DNA of 64,000 nt from NCBI GenBank assembly GCA_964605655.1, contig CAZSDK010000017.1, positions 1 through 64,000 of the forward strand, read 5' to 3'. Numbering within the stretch: position 1 is the stretch's first letter; each line of letters begins with the position of its first letter. Below, one piece after another: positions 45,010-53,794 of the stretch. Source of the DNA: JAKLIX01 sp964605655. GTDB taxonomy: Bacteria > Bacteroidota > Bacteroidia > Bacteroidales > CAIXZF01. A model generated the notes under the pieces. That model was not told the DNA's origin and did no database searches. It saw only the letters and a program-made list of their open reading frames with translations. Made by a program: the position numbers and the translations under genes.

Positions 45010-48000
45010 ATGAAAAGACGATTACTCATTGCATCTTTGCTGGTCTTTCTGGGTTTGCAATTCAGCTTCGCCCAAAGACAAATCTCCGGTAAGGTAACCA
45101 GTGCGGAAGATGGTTCACCTCTGCCCGGAGTAACCGTCGCAGTCAAGGGGACTCAAATTGGGACCCTGACAGATCTCGACGGAAAGTACACCCTCAGCGT
45201 ACCATCGTCAGCGACCACCCTGGTATTCAGCTACATCGGTATGAAAGCAGAGGAAGTGGAAATTGGTGCCAAAACCGTGATTGACATCGTTCTGCAGTCC
45301 AGTACCACTCAAATTGAAGGGGTCGTGGTCACGGCCCTGGCTATCCCGCGTGAAAAGAAATCACTGGGATATGCCACCCAGGAACTGAAAGGAGACAATG
45401 TCTCGGCCGTGAAGACCGACAACGTTCTGAATTCATTGTCTGGTAAGGTTTCCGGGGTTCAGGTAAGGAAAACTACCAATATGGGAGGATCCACCAACAT
45501 CCTTCTTCGTGGTAGCAAATCACTCACCGGTGACAACCAGGTGCTCTTCGTCGTCGACGGAGTTCCCATTAGTAACGACAACACCAACTCCAACTCTCAA
45601 AGGCAGGCCGGACTTGGATTCGACTATGGCAACGCAGCTTCCGACATTAACCCCGACGACATCGAGTCCATCAATGTGCTGAAGGGTTCTGCTGCTACCG
45701 CCTTGTACGGATCCCGTGCCGCTAATGGTGTGATCATGATCACGACTAAAAAAGGTAAAATTCCTTCCACCCTGGTTGTTAAGAAAGGCATTGGTGTTAC
45801 CATCAATTCAGGTGTCACCGTTGGCTTTGTCGACAAAAAAACCTTCCCCGAATATCAAAAAGATTACGGTGGAGGGTACGGACACTATTATGCCGGACCG
45901 GATGCTTACTGGAACATGCTCGACTTTAACGGTGACGGAGTGGAAGAACAATGGGTCGTTACCTCGGAAGATGCTTCCTATGGCGCACCCTTTGATCCCA
46001 ACCTCATGGTGTACCAATGGAATGCCGTAGACCCAGAAACACCCAACTATTTCAAGGCTACTCCATGGGTGGCTGCCGAAAACGGGCCCATCACTTTCTT
46101 TGAAAACCCTGTGACCATCACCAACAGCATCGCCATCGACAACTCTTTCACCGGTGGCAGCTTCAGGATGTCATATACCAATTACAACCAGCAGGGTATC
46201 CTTCCGAACAGCGAATTGAAAAAGAACAATTTCCTGTTCAATGGTTCCTATAACGTGACCGACAGACTGACGGCCTCCGTGGGTGCCAACTATATTAAAC
46301 AAAATGCCCTGGGACGTAACTCCACCGGATATTCAGACAACATCATGGGATCTTTCCGCCAATGGTACCAAACCAATGTGGATATCAAGGAACAGAAGGA
46401 ACTTTTCGACCTCACCGGGAGAAATATCACCTGGAACTGGTCCGATCCCACTGATCCTGTTCCCATATACTGGGACAACTACTACTGGACCCGTTACAAA
46501 AACTATGAATCAGACGGCAGGGACCGTTTCATCGGGAACATGTCACTGAATTATAAAATCAATGACTGGTTGAATGTCATGGGCCGTGTGGCAACCGACT
46601 TCTATAACGAGCTTCAGGAAGAAAGAAGAGCCATCGGAAGCGTTGCTACTCCCTTTGGTATAGGAACAGGTGCCGACGGAAGTACCGGAAGAAGCGATCA
46701 GCAATCCGGGTACCTCCGCCGTGATATCACCTTCAGTGAATTCAACTATGATCTGATGTTGAATTTCAACAAGAACCTCACCAAAAACTGGAACCTGAAA
46801 GGTGTTTTGGGAACCAACATCCGCAGGACCAATTACAACAGGATGATCTCCTCCACCAATGGCGGTCTCGGCATTCCTGAGCTTTACTCCCTGCAGAACA
46901 GCGTCGGTGCACTGCCCTTCCCTAAAGAATTGGCTTCAAAGGTTGGTGTTGATGGTATCTATGGAAGCGCTTCTTTCGGGTACAAAGATTATCTCTATAT
47001 CGATGGAACCCTCAGAAGAGATCATTCCTCCACCTTGCCTGTCGACAACAGCATTTATTACTATCCTTCCGTGGCAACCAGCTTCATCTTTTCCAACTTT
47101 ATCCCGAAAAATGAGTGGCTGTCGTTCGGAAAAGTCAGGCTGAACTACGCACAGGTTGGTAACAGCGCCGGTTTCGATCAGCTGACCGATAATTATACCG
47201 TGCTCTATCCTTTCTCCAGCCCGACCATCTCCGTTTCAGGGACCAAGAAGGCTCCTGAACTGAAACCCGAAAAGACCAACAGTCTGGAAGGTGGTCTCGA
47301 GATGTTCTTCTTCGGAAGAAGACTGGGCTTCGATCTCGCTTTGTATAAAACCAACACCGTTGACCAGATCCTTCCCATTGCTCTTTCCACAGCAACGGGT
47401 TATACCTACAGGATGGTCAATGCCGGAGAGATCCAGAACAAGGGTATAGAGCTGGCCATTATGGGAACACCCATCAAGATGAAAGACTTCAAATGGGAGG
47501 TGACCCTCAACTGGGCCAGGAATGTGAACGAAGTCATTTCCCTTATGGAAGGACTGGATAACCTGCAGCTGGGATCCTTCCAGGGCGGTATCACCCTCAA
47601 TGCACGCGTGGGCGAACCTTACGGCGTGCTCTGCGGTACCGATTACACTTACCTCAACGGGTACAGGGTGGTCAGTGCCTCCAGTGGACAATTCATCAAG
47701 ACAGGGACCTCCGATCAGGTCATCGGTAATGTGAATCCCGACTGGACAGGTGGTATCTATAATACATTTACCTATAAGAACTGGTCTTTGGGATTCCTGG
47801 TAGATATCCAGAAAGGCGGAGACATCTTCTCCCTCGATATGTATTACGGACTTGCCTCCGGTTTGTACAAAGAAACATCTTTCACGAACGATTTAGGCAA
47901 CCCGGTCAGAAACACCAATGCTGATGGCGGTGGTTTCATCAACCAGGGCGTGAATCCCAACGGCAACTGGAACCAGACCAGGATTCGTGCCGACAGGTAT

Positions 48001-48294
48001 GGTGCTCAAGGCTATGCCAGGGGGCTACCGGATATCGCTTTCGTGTATGATGCTACGTACGTAAAACTGAGGGAAGTGGCTGTATCCTACACCCTTCCTT
48101 CCAAGATCCTTGAAAAGTATTTTATAACAGGAGCTACCTTCAGCCTTGTGGGTTCCAATGTTTGGATCATCTACAAAAACCTGCCTTATGCCGATCCTGA
48201 ATCGGGTCTCGGCGCAGGTAACCTGCAGGGATTCAGCACGGGTTCACTTCCTTCGACCCGCGATTTTGGTCTTAATGTTAAACTTACTTTTTAA
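45010..48294 (+). CDS. SusC/RagA-family TonB-linked outer-membrane transporter
   Basis: The 1094-residue protein has a signal peptide (to about 21), a carboxypeptidase-regulatory-like domain (about 23-100, ISGKVTSAEDGSPLPGVTVAVKG), a TonB-box-like stretch (IEGVVVTALA), a plug domain with NVLKGSAATALYGSRAANGVIMITTKKG, and a beta-barrel ending in LNVKLTF. It imports a ligand delivered by the SusD lipoprotein encoded 10 bases downstream, using TonB energy. No glycosidase, sulfatase or regulator gene lies beside the pair, so the ligand may be a peptide or other compound rather than a glycan; the upstream peptidases make a peptide plausible but this is inference. Confidence 0.95.
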   Translation: MKRRLLIASLLVFLGLQFSFAQRQISGKVTSAEDGSPLPGVTVAVKGTQIGTLTDLDGKYTLSVPSSATTLVFSYIGMKAEEVEIGAKTVIDIVLQSSTTQIEGVVVTALAIPREKKSLGYATQELKGDNVSAVKTDNVLNSLSGKVSGVQVRKTTNMGGSTNILLRGSKSLTGDNQVLFVVDGVPISNDNTNSNSQRQAGLGFDYGNAASDINPDDIESINVLKGSAATALYGSRAANGVIMITTKKGKIPSTLVVKKGIGVTINSGVTVGFVDKKTFPEYQKDYGGGYGHYYAGPDAYWNMLDFNGDGVEEQWVVTSEDASYGAPFDPNLMVYQWNAVDPETPNYFKATPWVAAENGPITFFENPVTITNSIAIDNSFTGGSFRMSYTNYNQQGILPNSELKKNNFLFNGSYNVTDRLTASVGANYIKQNALGRNSTGYSDNIMGSFRQWYQTNVDIKEQKELFDLTGRNITWNWSDPTDPVPIYWDNYYWTRYKNYESDGRDRFIGNMSLNYKINDWLNVMGRVATDFYNELQEERRAIGSVATPFGIGTGADGSTGRSDQQSGYLRRDITFSEFNYDLMLNFNKNLTKNWNLKGVLGTNIRRTNYNRMISSTNGGLGIPELYSLQNSVGALPFPKELASKVGVDGIYGSASFGYKDYLYIDGTLRRDHSSTLPVDNSIYYYPSVATSFIFSNFIPKNEWLSFGKVRLNYAQVGNSAGFDQLTDNYTVLYPFSSPTISVSGTKKAPELKPEKTNSLEGGLEMFFFGRRLGFDLALYKTNTVDQILPIALSTATGYTYRMVNAGEIQNKGIELAIMGTPIKMKDFKWEVTLNWARNVNEVISLMEGLDNLQLGSFQGGITLNARVGEPYGVLCGTDYTYLNGYRVVSASSGQFIKTGTSDQVIGNVNPDWTGGIYNTFTYKNWSLGFLVDIQKGGDIFSLDMYYGLASGLYKETSFTNDLGNPVRNTNADGGGFINQGVNPNGNWNQTRIRADRYGAQGYARGLPDIAFVYDATYVKLREVAVSYTLPSKILEKYFITGATFSLVGSNVWIIYKNLPYADPESGLGAGNLQGFSTGSLPSTRDFGLNVKLTF

Positions 48295-48304
48295 TTAAAC
48301 TGCC

Positions 48305-49732
48305 ATGAAAAAAATACTAGCCATATTTTCAATCATCATTTTCATCTCTTCCTGTACCAAACTGGAAGACCTGAATGATAATGTCAAGGACCCTACCACG
48401 GTCACGGGAGAGTCTTTGTTTACTTCCGGCCAGAAAGCCTTCTTCGACCAGATGGTCAGCACCAATGTGAACCTGAACATCTTCAGGCTGATTGTCCAAT
48501 ATTGGACAGAGACCACCTATATCGATGAGAGTAATTATGACCTGGTGACCCGCACCATACCCGACAACCATTGGGATGCCCTTTACAGGGATGTTCTGAA
48601 AGATTTCAAGGAATCTTACGGCATCATCAAATCCACCAACTATGTCGGTGAAGATCCCCAGATCAAGAAAAACCGGCTGGCTGTCGTGGAGGTGATGCAG
48701 GTATACACCTATTGTGTTCTGGTGGAGACATTTGGAGATGTTCCCTACACGGAAGCCCTCAGCCTGGACCACCTGCTTCCCAAATACGATGATGCCGAAA
48801 CCATTTACAGAGATCTGATCAGTCGTCTGAACACGGCGATCAACGACATGGACCCGGCCTTCGGAAGTTTGGGAAGTGCCGACAATATGTACGGTGGCAA
48901 TACCGCATCATGGGTGAAATTTGCCAACTCCCTGAAACTCCGTATGGGCCTGATGATGGCCGATGTGGATGCCACCCTGGCAAAAACCACCGTGGAAGCC
49001 GCTGCTCCCCATGTGTTTGGTTCCAATGCCGACAATGGCAGCATCCCCTATCTCAGGGATATTCCCAACACCAATCCCATTTATGAAGACCTGGTAGCCA
49101 GCGGAAGACATGATTTCATCCCCGCCAACACCATCGTCGATACCATGAATGCCAGGACAGACCCCCGCCGGCCTTACTATTTCACCTTGTATGAAGGTGA
49201 CTATGTGGGAGGACCCAACGGAGAAGGCGGTCTGTTCTCAGACTATTCCCATGTGGCCGATGCCATCCAGGAACCCACCTTCGAAGGCACCATCCTCGAC
49301 TATGCCGAAGTGGAATTCCTCCTGGCAGAAGCCTGTGAAAGAGGATTCGCCGTCGGCGGCACTGCAAAATCACATTATGATGCCGCTGTCACTGCCTCCA
49401 TCGTCTATTGGGGCGGTACCCCTGCCGAAGCCACTGCTTACCTCGCTCTGCCCAACGTGGGTTATAATACCCAGACCGGTACCTGGAAGGAGAAAATTGG
49501 CGTGCAGAAATGGATTGCGCTGTATAACAGAGGATTTGAGGCCTGGACCGAATGGAGAAAATTCGACTTCCCTAATTTACAACACCCCCCAGATGCTGTA
49601 TTCGAATATGTTCCTGTACGTTACACCTACCCAATTGCTGAGCAAACATTGAATGGCAGTAATTATCAGGCTGCCTCTGCTCATATTGGAGGAGATGCTT
49701 GCGATACCAAACTGTTCTGGGATAAGAACTGA
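48305..49732 (+). CDS. SusD/RagB-family surface lipoprotein
   Basis: The 475-residue protein begins with a lipoprotein signal (FISSC, lipidated Cys17), followed by the TPR-like helical fold of SusD proteins of the SusD-like 2 group (for example ASWVKFANSLKLRMGLMMADVD and AEVEFLLAEACERGFAVGG, with the C-terminal KWIALYNRGFEAWTEWRKFDFPN). It captures the ligand and closes like a lid over the SusC barrel. It follows SusC by 10 bases and is followed by a strong terminator. The length is normal for the family. Confidence 0.95.
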   Translation: MKKILAIFSIIIFISSCTKLEDLNDNVKDPTTVTGESLFTSGQKAFFDQMVSTNVNLNIFRLIVQYWTETTYIDESNYDLVTRTIPDNHWDALYRDVLKDFKESYGIIKSTNYVGEDPQIKKNRLAVVEVMQVYTYCVLVETFGDVPYTEALSLDHLLPKYDDAETIYRDLISRLNTAINDMDPAFGSLGSADNMYGGNTASWVKFANSLKLRMGLMMADVDATLAKTTVEAAAPHVFGSNADNGSIPYLRDIPNTNPIYEDLVASGRHDFIPANTIVDTMNARTDPRRPYYFTLYEGDYVGGPNGEGGLFSDYSHVADAIQEPTFEGTILDYAEVEFLLAEACERGFAVGGTAKSHYDAAVTASIVYWGGTPAEATAYLALPNVGYNTQTGTWKEKIGVQKWIALYNRGFEAWTEWRKFDFPNLQHPPDAVFEYVPVRYTYPIAEQTLNGSNYQAASAHIGGDACDTKLFWDKN

Positions 49733-49756
49733 TCTGTTCCCAAAACTTCCAACCAC

Positions 49757-49792
49757 AAAAGAGGCTGTTTCTCCGGAAGCAGCCTCTTTTTT
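49757..49792 (+). terminator. Intrinsic terminator of the SusC/SusD operon
   Basis: An 11-bp stem AAAAGAGGCTG/CAGCCTCTTTT (49757-49767 with 49780-49790) with a 12-base loop ends in a T run. Confidence 0.9.
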
Positions 49793-49809
49793 ATAGGGAG
49801 GATTGATCA

Positions 49810-49843
49810 AGGGACTCAATCCCTCTTAAGGGATGGAGTCCCT
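49810..49843. repeat. 15-bp inverted repeat (long hairpin) in intergenic space
   Basis: AGGGACTCAATCCCT (49810-49824) and AGGGATGGAGTCCCT (49829-49843) can pair over 15 bp with one mismatch around a CTTA loop. No T run follows, so it is not a classical terminator. The rest of the 49733-50053 space holds the SusD terminator and the promoter at 49985; nothing else is seen. Confidence 0.5.
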
Positions 49844-49984
49844 GGATTCTTAGGTACCCTTTCCTGCCCTTTAAATCCTTATCACTCACCTCATCCTCTG
49901 CCAACTCCCCTTTTTCTCCGATGAAACAGGGAGCTGCTCCAAACACTGCGTTTATATGTAAGTTCCTCATCCTGATCGATTTCA

Positions 49985-50017
49985 TTTGGTCTACCTCCGT
50001 GTGCCCCACTAATTTTG
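49985..50017 (+). promoter_or_regulatory. Bacteroidota promoter (TTTG-N21-TAATTTTG)
   Basis: TTTG at 49985-49988 and TAATTTTG at 50010-50017 match the -33 and -7 consensus with 21 bases between. The leader would be about 30 bases and contains GGAGG at 50041-50045, an unusually strong ribosome-binding site for this phylum, before the ATG at 50054. Confidence 0.65.
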
Positions 50018-50053
50018 GCGCATGTTTAATTCAAATCTTTGGAGGAAATAAAA

Positions 50054-50527
50054 ATGAAAAAGACTGCACTGCTTTTCCTGATGGTATTCTTTATATCAGC
50101 TGGTTTCGCCACCAACCCATCCCATCTGACCTATGTCACCGTGAATGGGAAAACGGTATTTTGTAAAGACCTGGTTGATGCCGGTAAGGCAATAAAAATG
50201 GTGATGGAAAACGGGGAAACGGAAAAAATCCAGTTCGCCGTGGTGGATGCCATGATGCACGACGGACGCCTCTTCGAGAGGGTCCCGGTATTCGACAAAA
50301 ACAATGATCAAATCTGTACTTCCCTGATGGAACTGAAGGCGGTCAGAAACGGGCTTAAACTATACAGAAACTGTGAATATTCAAGCCTGAGCGACTGCAA
50401 CATGACTCCCGATCCCGAACATCCTGAAAAATGCTTCCTCGTGTACAAAGACGGCAAACTACACCTGCGTCTCGATGAAAAAAACGCCGCCAATGTGCTT
50501 TCTTTCTTCCATATAGAGGTGAAATAA
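50054..50527 (+). CDS. Small exported protein of unknown function
   Basis: The 157-residue protein has a signal peptide (MKKTALLFLMVFFISAGFA) and a single compact domain with VTVNGKTVFCKDLVDAGKAIKMVMENGETEKI. Three further cysteines occur late (ICTSL, NCEYSSLSDC). I do not recognise a family. The start at 50054 is chosen because it gives the signal peptide and is preceded by GGAGG; an in-frame ATG at 50039 would lie over that ribosome-binding site. The gene stands alone between its own promoter and terminator. Confidence 0.75.
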   Translation: MKKTALLFLMVFFISAGFATNPSHLTYVTVNGKTVFCKDLVDAGKAIKMVMENGETEKIQFAVVDAMMHDGRLFERVPVFDKNNDQICTSLMELKAVRNGLKLYRNCEYSSLSDCNMTPDPEHPEKCFLVYKDGKLHLRLDEKNAANVLSFFHIEVK

Positions 50528-50552
50528 ATTCGTCTTTTCATCTTCCTTTCGC

Positions 50553-50579
50553 AAAAGCGCCCTTTAGGGCGCTTTTTTT
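50553..50579 (+). terminator. Intrinsic terminator after the small exported protein gene
   Basis: The perfect 10-bp stem AAAAGCGCCC/GGGCGCTTTT (50553-50562 with 50567-50576) with a TTTA loop runs into a T tract. Confidence 0.9.
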
Positions 50580-50613
50580 GTGCATAAATCTGCCATTTTT
50601 TCCGGTTTTTCGT

Positions 50614-50621
50614 TACTTTTG
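50614..50621 (+). promoter_or_regulatory. -7 element (TACTTTTG) before the sigma-54 activator gene
   Basis: TACTTTTG matches TAnnTTTG and lies 21 bases before the ATG at 50642. No clear -33 element is seen; the leader would be short. Confidence 0.45.
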
Positions 50622-50641
50622 TCACACTTTCGAAAAAACCT

Positions 50642-51871
50642 ATGGACATTCAAGCCATAAAGCTGAGGTTCGGGATCATCGGCAATTCCCCTCTCCTTGA
50701 CAGAGCCATTAATATTGCCTACCAGGTTGCCGCTACCGATATCACCGTTCTCATCACGGGAGAAAGTGGTACCGGTAAAGAGTTCTTTCCCAAGATCATC
50801 CACCAGATGAGCCCGAGAAAGCACGGACCTTTCATCGCCGTGAACTGCGGTGCCATTCCTGAAGGAACGATCGATTCTGAATTGTTCGGTCATGAAAAGG
50901 GTTCCTTTACCGGTGCCCATGAAGCCAGAAAAGGATATTTCGAGGTGGTGAACGGCGGAACCATCTTCCTGGATGAAGTCGCCGAACTTCCCCTGTCTAC
51001 ACAAGTGAGGCTGCTTCGCGTCCTCGAGTCAGGGGAATTCATCAGGGTAGGTTCATCAAAAGTCCAGAAAACAGAGGTAAGAGTAGTGGCCGCAACCAAC
51101 CTCGATATGGCTGACGCCATTGAAGAGGGCAAATTCAGGCAGGACCTGTACTACCGTCTCAGTACGGTCCCTATTTACATCCCTCCTTTGAGAGAAAGAA
51201 AAGAAGACATCCTCCTCCTCTTCAGGAAATTTGCCTCCGATTTCGCCGAAAATTACAGGATGCCTGTCATCACTCTCGATGAAGAAGCCCGCCAGATGCT
51301 CATGAACTACCGCTGGCCGGGGAATGTCAGGCAGTTGAAAAACATCACTGAACAAATCTCCATCATCGAAAAAAACCGGGAGATCAGTACCGACACTTTG
51401 TTCAAGTACCTTCCCGAGATCCGCTCCAAAGAATTGCCCGTGCTTTATAGCAAGGAACCCTCCGCTGATGTTACTGAAAGAGAGATCCTCTACAAGGTAC
51501 TTTTTGATATGAAAAAAGACATTTTCGAACTCAAAAGGTCCATGCTGGAGATCATGCAACAGGGTGGTATCAAAGACGATTTGCCAAAAGAACAAACCCT
51601 GCCTTACGAGAAACTGTTCAGCGATTATTCTGGCCCTAAAACGGAACCCTCCACTTTCCAGATACATCCGTCCTACTCTGACGGTGAACCGGAAGAAGTA
51701 CATGACCACGAGATCTTTGAAGAAAGTCTTAGCATCGCCACCAGGGAAAAGGAACTCATAGAGAAAGCCCTGGAAAAGTACAAGGGGAAAAGGAAAAATG
51801 CTGCCCGGGAACTGGGTATCTCCGAAAGGACCTTGTACCGTAAGATCAAGGAATACGAGATTGACAGTTAG
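50642..51871 (+). CDS. Sigma-54-dependent transcriptional activator without receiver domain
   Basis: The 409-residue protein begins almost directly with the AAA+ domain: Walker A GESGTGKE (40-47), GSFTGA loop (87-92, a variant of the GAFTGA that contacts sigma-54), Walker B GGTIFLDEVAEL and the arginine-finger region FRQDLYYRLS. A Fis-type helix-turn-helix ends the protein (about 370-405, KNAARELGISERTLYRKI). There is no N-terminal receiver or sensor domain, so control must come from partners or expression level. It is followed 8 bases later by lptE, then a TPR gene and secG, an envelope-biogenesis cluster that I recall as conserved in Bacteroidales. Confidence 0.92.
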   Translation: MDIQAIKLRFGIIGNSPLLDRAINIAYQVAATDITVLITGESGTGKEFFPKIIHQMSPRKHGPFIAVNCGAIPEGTIDSELFGHEKGSFTGAHEARKGYFEVVNGGTIFLDEVAELPLSTQVRLLRVLESGEFIRVGSSKVQKTEVRVVAATNLDMADAIEEGKFRQDLYYRLSTVPIYIPPLRERKEDILLLFRKFASDFAENYRMPVITLDEEARQMLMNYRWPGNVRQLKNITEQISIIEKNREISTDTLFKYLPEIRSKELPVLYSKEPSADVTEREILYKVLFDMKKDIFELKRSMLEIMQQGGIKDDLPKEQTLPYEKLFSDYSGPKTEPSTFQIHPSYSDGEPEEVHDHEIFEESLSIATREKELIEKALEKYKGKRKNAARELGISERTLYRKIKEYEIDS

Positions 51872-51879
51872 CTGACCCA

Positions 51880-52398
51880 ATGGCACTTCCGATGAGAAAA
51901 ACCCTGTATCTCCTGTATCTCCTTGTCTTGGTTGCCGCCCTGAGCCGCTGTGGCATCTATTCTTTTACAGGTGCTTCCATCCCGCCGGAAGCAAAATCCA
52001 TCTCGATTCAGTACTTCCCAAACAATGCACCCATTATCAACCCTACCCTGAGCCAGAGCTTTACCGACATGCTCAAGGATAAATTCATCAATCAAACCAA
52101 CCTGACCATGGTGCCCAGAAACGGAGACCTTCAGATTGAAGGCGAAATTACAGGATATCAGGTACTGCCGGTAGCCATACAGGGTAATGACCAGGCCGCC
52201 CTGAACCGTCTGACCATCACGGTGAATGTCAGATTCTCAAACAGATACGCAGAAAATCAGAATTTCGAAACCTCCTTTTCCCGTTTTGTGGATTTCCCCA
52301 GCAGCCAAAACCTCAACAGCGTCCAGGATGCCTTGATCGAAGAGATCAACAAAGCCCTTTCTGAGGATATTTTCAATAAAGCCGTGGCAAACTGGTAA
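51880..52398 (+). CDS. lptE: LptE-family LPS-assembly lipoprotein
   Basis: The 172-residue protein has a lipoprotein signal (LSRCG, Cys24) and the LptE-like fold GIYSFTGASIPPEAKSISIQYF, with an end that reads VQDALIEEINKALSEDIFNKAVANW. LptE plugs the LptD barrel and helps place lipopolysaccharide in the outer membrane. An ATG at 51892 gives a more usual signal peptide and may be the true start. It lies between the sigma-54 activator and a TPR protein gene in one operon. Confidence 0.88.
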   Translation: MALPMRKTLYLLYLLVLVAALSRCGIYSFTGASIPPEAKSISIQYFPNNAPIINPTLSQSFTDMLKDKFINQTNLTMVPRNGDLQIEGEITGYQVLPVAIQGNDQAALNRLTITVNVRFSNRYAENQNFETSFSRFVDFPSSQNLNSVQDALIEEINKALSEDIFNKAVANW

Positions 52399-52421
52399 AA
52401 AAAGATCCAAATATCATTTTC

Positions 52422-52961
52422 ATGGAAAAAGAAAACCTTATTGAGTGGATCAAACATCCTGAGAAGTTAGATCAGACCAGCCTTCCCCTACTGGAAAAAC
52501 TCGTCAGGGACCATCCCTATTTCCAGGTGGGACTGATCCTTCTCACCAGAAATCTGAAGAACCTGAACGACACCAGGTATGAAGCGTTTCTCCAGAGAAC
52601 GGCTGCTTCCATCCCCGACCGTAACAGTTTCCTGAAATTCCTGTTGAAGAATCCCGCCACCCCCCCCAGGAGGAGTTTCTCCAGAAAAGTTGATGCCATT
52701 ATAGAAAGATTCCTTAAAGATGAGCATAAGATAAAACCCGTTAAGGTTAAAAATCAGGAAGATATAGAAATTATAGATAAAAGTCTTGACGAGAACGACG
52801 CCATTACCAGTGAAACCCTTGCCAGGCTGTATTTCGACCAGGGAAATCCCACAAGGGCCATTGAAATTTATGAGAGACTTTGTTTGTTATTTCCGGAAAA
52901 AAGCAGTTACTTTGCAGGCCAAATTGAAAAAATCCGAAATAGTAGTCATTCAAATACTTAA
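52422..52961 (+). CDS. TPR-containing protein of unknown function
   Basis: The 179-residue protein has an N-terminal helical domain (LIEWIKHPEKLDQTSLPLLEKLVRDHPYFQVGLILLTRNL), a basic linker and one TPR-like helical pair near the C-terminus (ITSETLARLYFDQGNPTRAIEIYERLCLLFPEKSSYFAGQI). No signal peptide is seen. It lies between lptE (23 bases) and secG (11 bases). The arrangement lptE-TPR-secG suggests a role in envelope or secretion biology, but no function is known to me. Confidence 0.8.
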   Translation: MEKENLIEWIKHPEKLDQTSLPLLEKLVRDHPYFQVGLILLTRNLKNLNDTRYEAFLQRTAASIPDRNSFLKFLLKNPATPPRRSFSRKVDAIIERFLKDEHKIKPVKVKNQEDIEIIDKSLDENDAITSETLARLYFDQGNPTRAIEIYERLCLLFPEKSSYFAGQIEKIRNSSHSNT

Positions 52962-52972
52962 ATTTCAAGGCC

Positions 52973-53302
52973 ATGGTATTGTATAACCTGATTTCCATCC
53001 TTATCCTGATCATCAGCGTGTTGCTGGTACTTGTAGTACTGGTCCAGAACGCCAAAGGAGGTGGTTTAGCATCCAACTTTGCTTCATCCAACCAATTCAT
53101 GGGAGTAAGGAAAACAGCCGATTTCCTTGAGAAAGCCACCTGGACCATGGCCATCGCGCTTCTCTTCCTGGCCCTTATCTCAGTGATCAGCATTCCCCAG
53201 GCAAACCAGATTCAGGGTGCCGACACCGAACTGAGAGAGAAAATCGACAATACCAAGGCACAACCGGTTCAGGACTATCAAAATCCTCCAGCCCAGAAAT
53301 AA
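52973..53302 (+). CDS. secG: Preprotein translocase subunit SecG
   Basis: The 109-residue protein has two membrane helices (about 5-25 and 58-77) and the conserved loop LVQNAKGGGLASNFASSNQFMGVRKTADFLEKATW, the SecG signature. It helps SecYEG protein export. The hydrophilic C-terminal tail of about 30 residues is typical of Bacteroidota. It is the last gene of its operon and is followed by a perfect terminator hairpin. Confidence 0.93.
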   Translation: MVLYNLISILILIISVLLVLVVLVQNAKGGGLASNFASSNQFMGVRKTADFLEKATWTMAIALLFLALISVISIPQANQIQGADTELREKIDNTKAQPVQDYQNPPAQK

Positions 53303-53322
53303 CAATACTGGAATGTTCATTC

Positions 53323-53359
53323 AAATGTCAGAATGTCATGCATTCTGACATTTTTTTTT
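53323..53359 (+). terminator. Intrinsic terminator after secG
   Basis: A perfect 13-bp stem AAATGTCAGAATG/CATTCTGACATTT (53323-53335 with 53341-53353) with a 5-base loop is followed by T residues. Confidence 0.9.
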
Positions 53360-53479
53360 GACCTCTGCGACCCTGCTGAAAAATTGTCCTCTTATTTCCT
53401 TCCTTTCTCCTTTGGCATAAATTATGACGAAGGCAGCTCAGAAAATTCACATCAATATTAAAATAAAACCAAGTAAACC

Positions 53480-53758
53480 ATGGCAAAATTGAACATTAAA
53501 CCATTGGCCGACAGAGTATTAGTTGAACCTGCTGCAGCAGAAGAAAAGACTGTCGGTGGAATTATCATTCCTGACACCGCAAAGGAAAAACCTCAGAAAG
53601 GCACCGTTGTCGCTGCCGGACCGGGAAAAAAAGATGAACCAATGACCGTGAAAGAAGGTAATGTGGTATTGTATGGCAAGTATGCCGGTACCGAGATCAC
53701 TGTTGACGGAAAAGATTACCTCATCATGCGCGAATCCGACATTGTTGCAATTATCTGA
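53480..53758 (+). CDS. groES: Co-chaperonin GroES
   Basis: The 92-residue protein has the GroES landmarks: IKPLADRVLVEP, the mobile loop EEKTVGGIIIPDTAKEKPQKG that binds GroEL, VVAAGPG and the C-terminal YGKYAGTEI ... ILRESD-like end (YLIMRESDIVAII). It caps the GroEL ring during protein folding. GroEL follows after 36 bases. No CIRCE operator was seen upstream; a possible promoter is TTG at 53384-53386 with CTCCTTTG at 53407-53414. Confidence 0.97.
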   Translation: MAKLNIKPLADRVLVEPAAAEEKTVGGIIIPDTAKEKPQKGTVVAAGPGKKDEPMTVKEGNVVLYGKYAGTEITVDGKDYLIMRESDIVAII

Positions 53759-53794
53759 ATGTAAATCAAATCATTAACTTAAAAGACCTAAACA

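Noticed and set aside
51056..51886. 276-codon minus-strand open frame opposite the sigma-54 activator
   Set aside because: Shadow frame; the plus strand has complete AAA+ and helix-turn-helix motifs.
53360..53479. CIRCE operator for groESL
   Set aside because: No inverted repeat of the CIRCE type is present upstream of groES.
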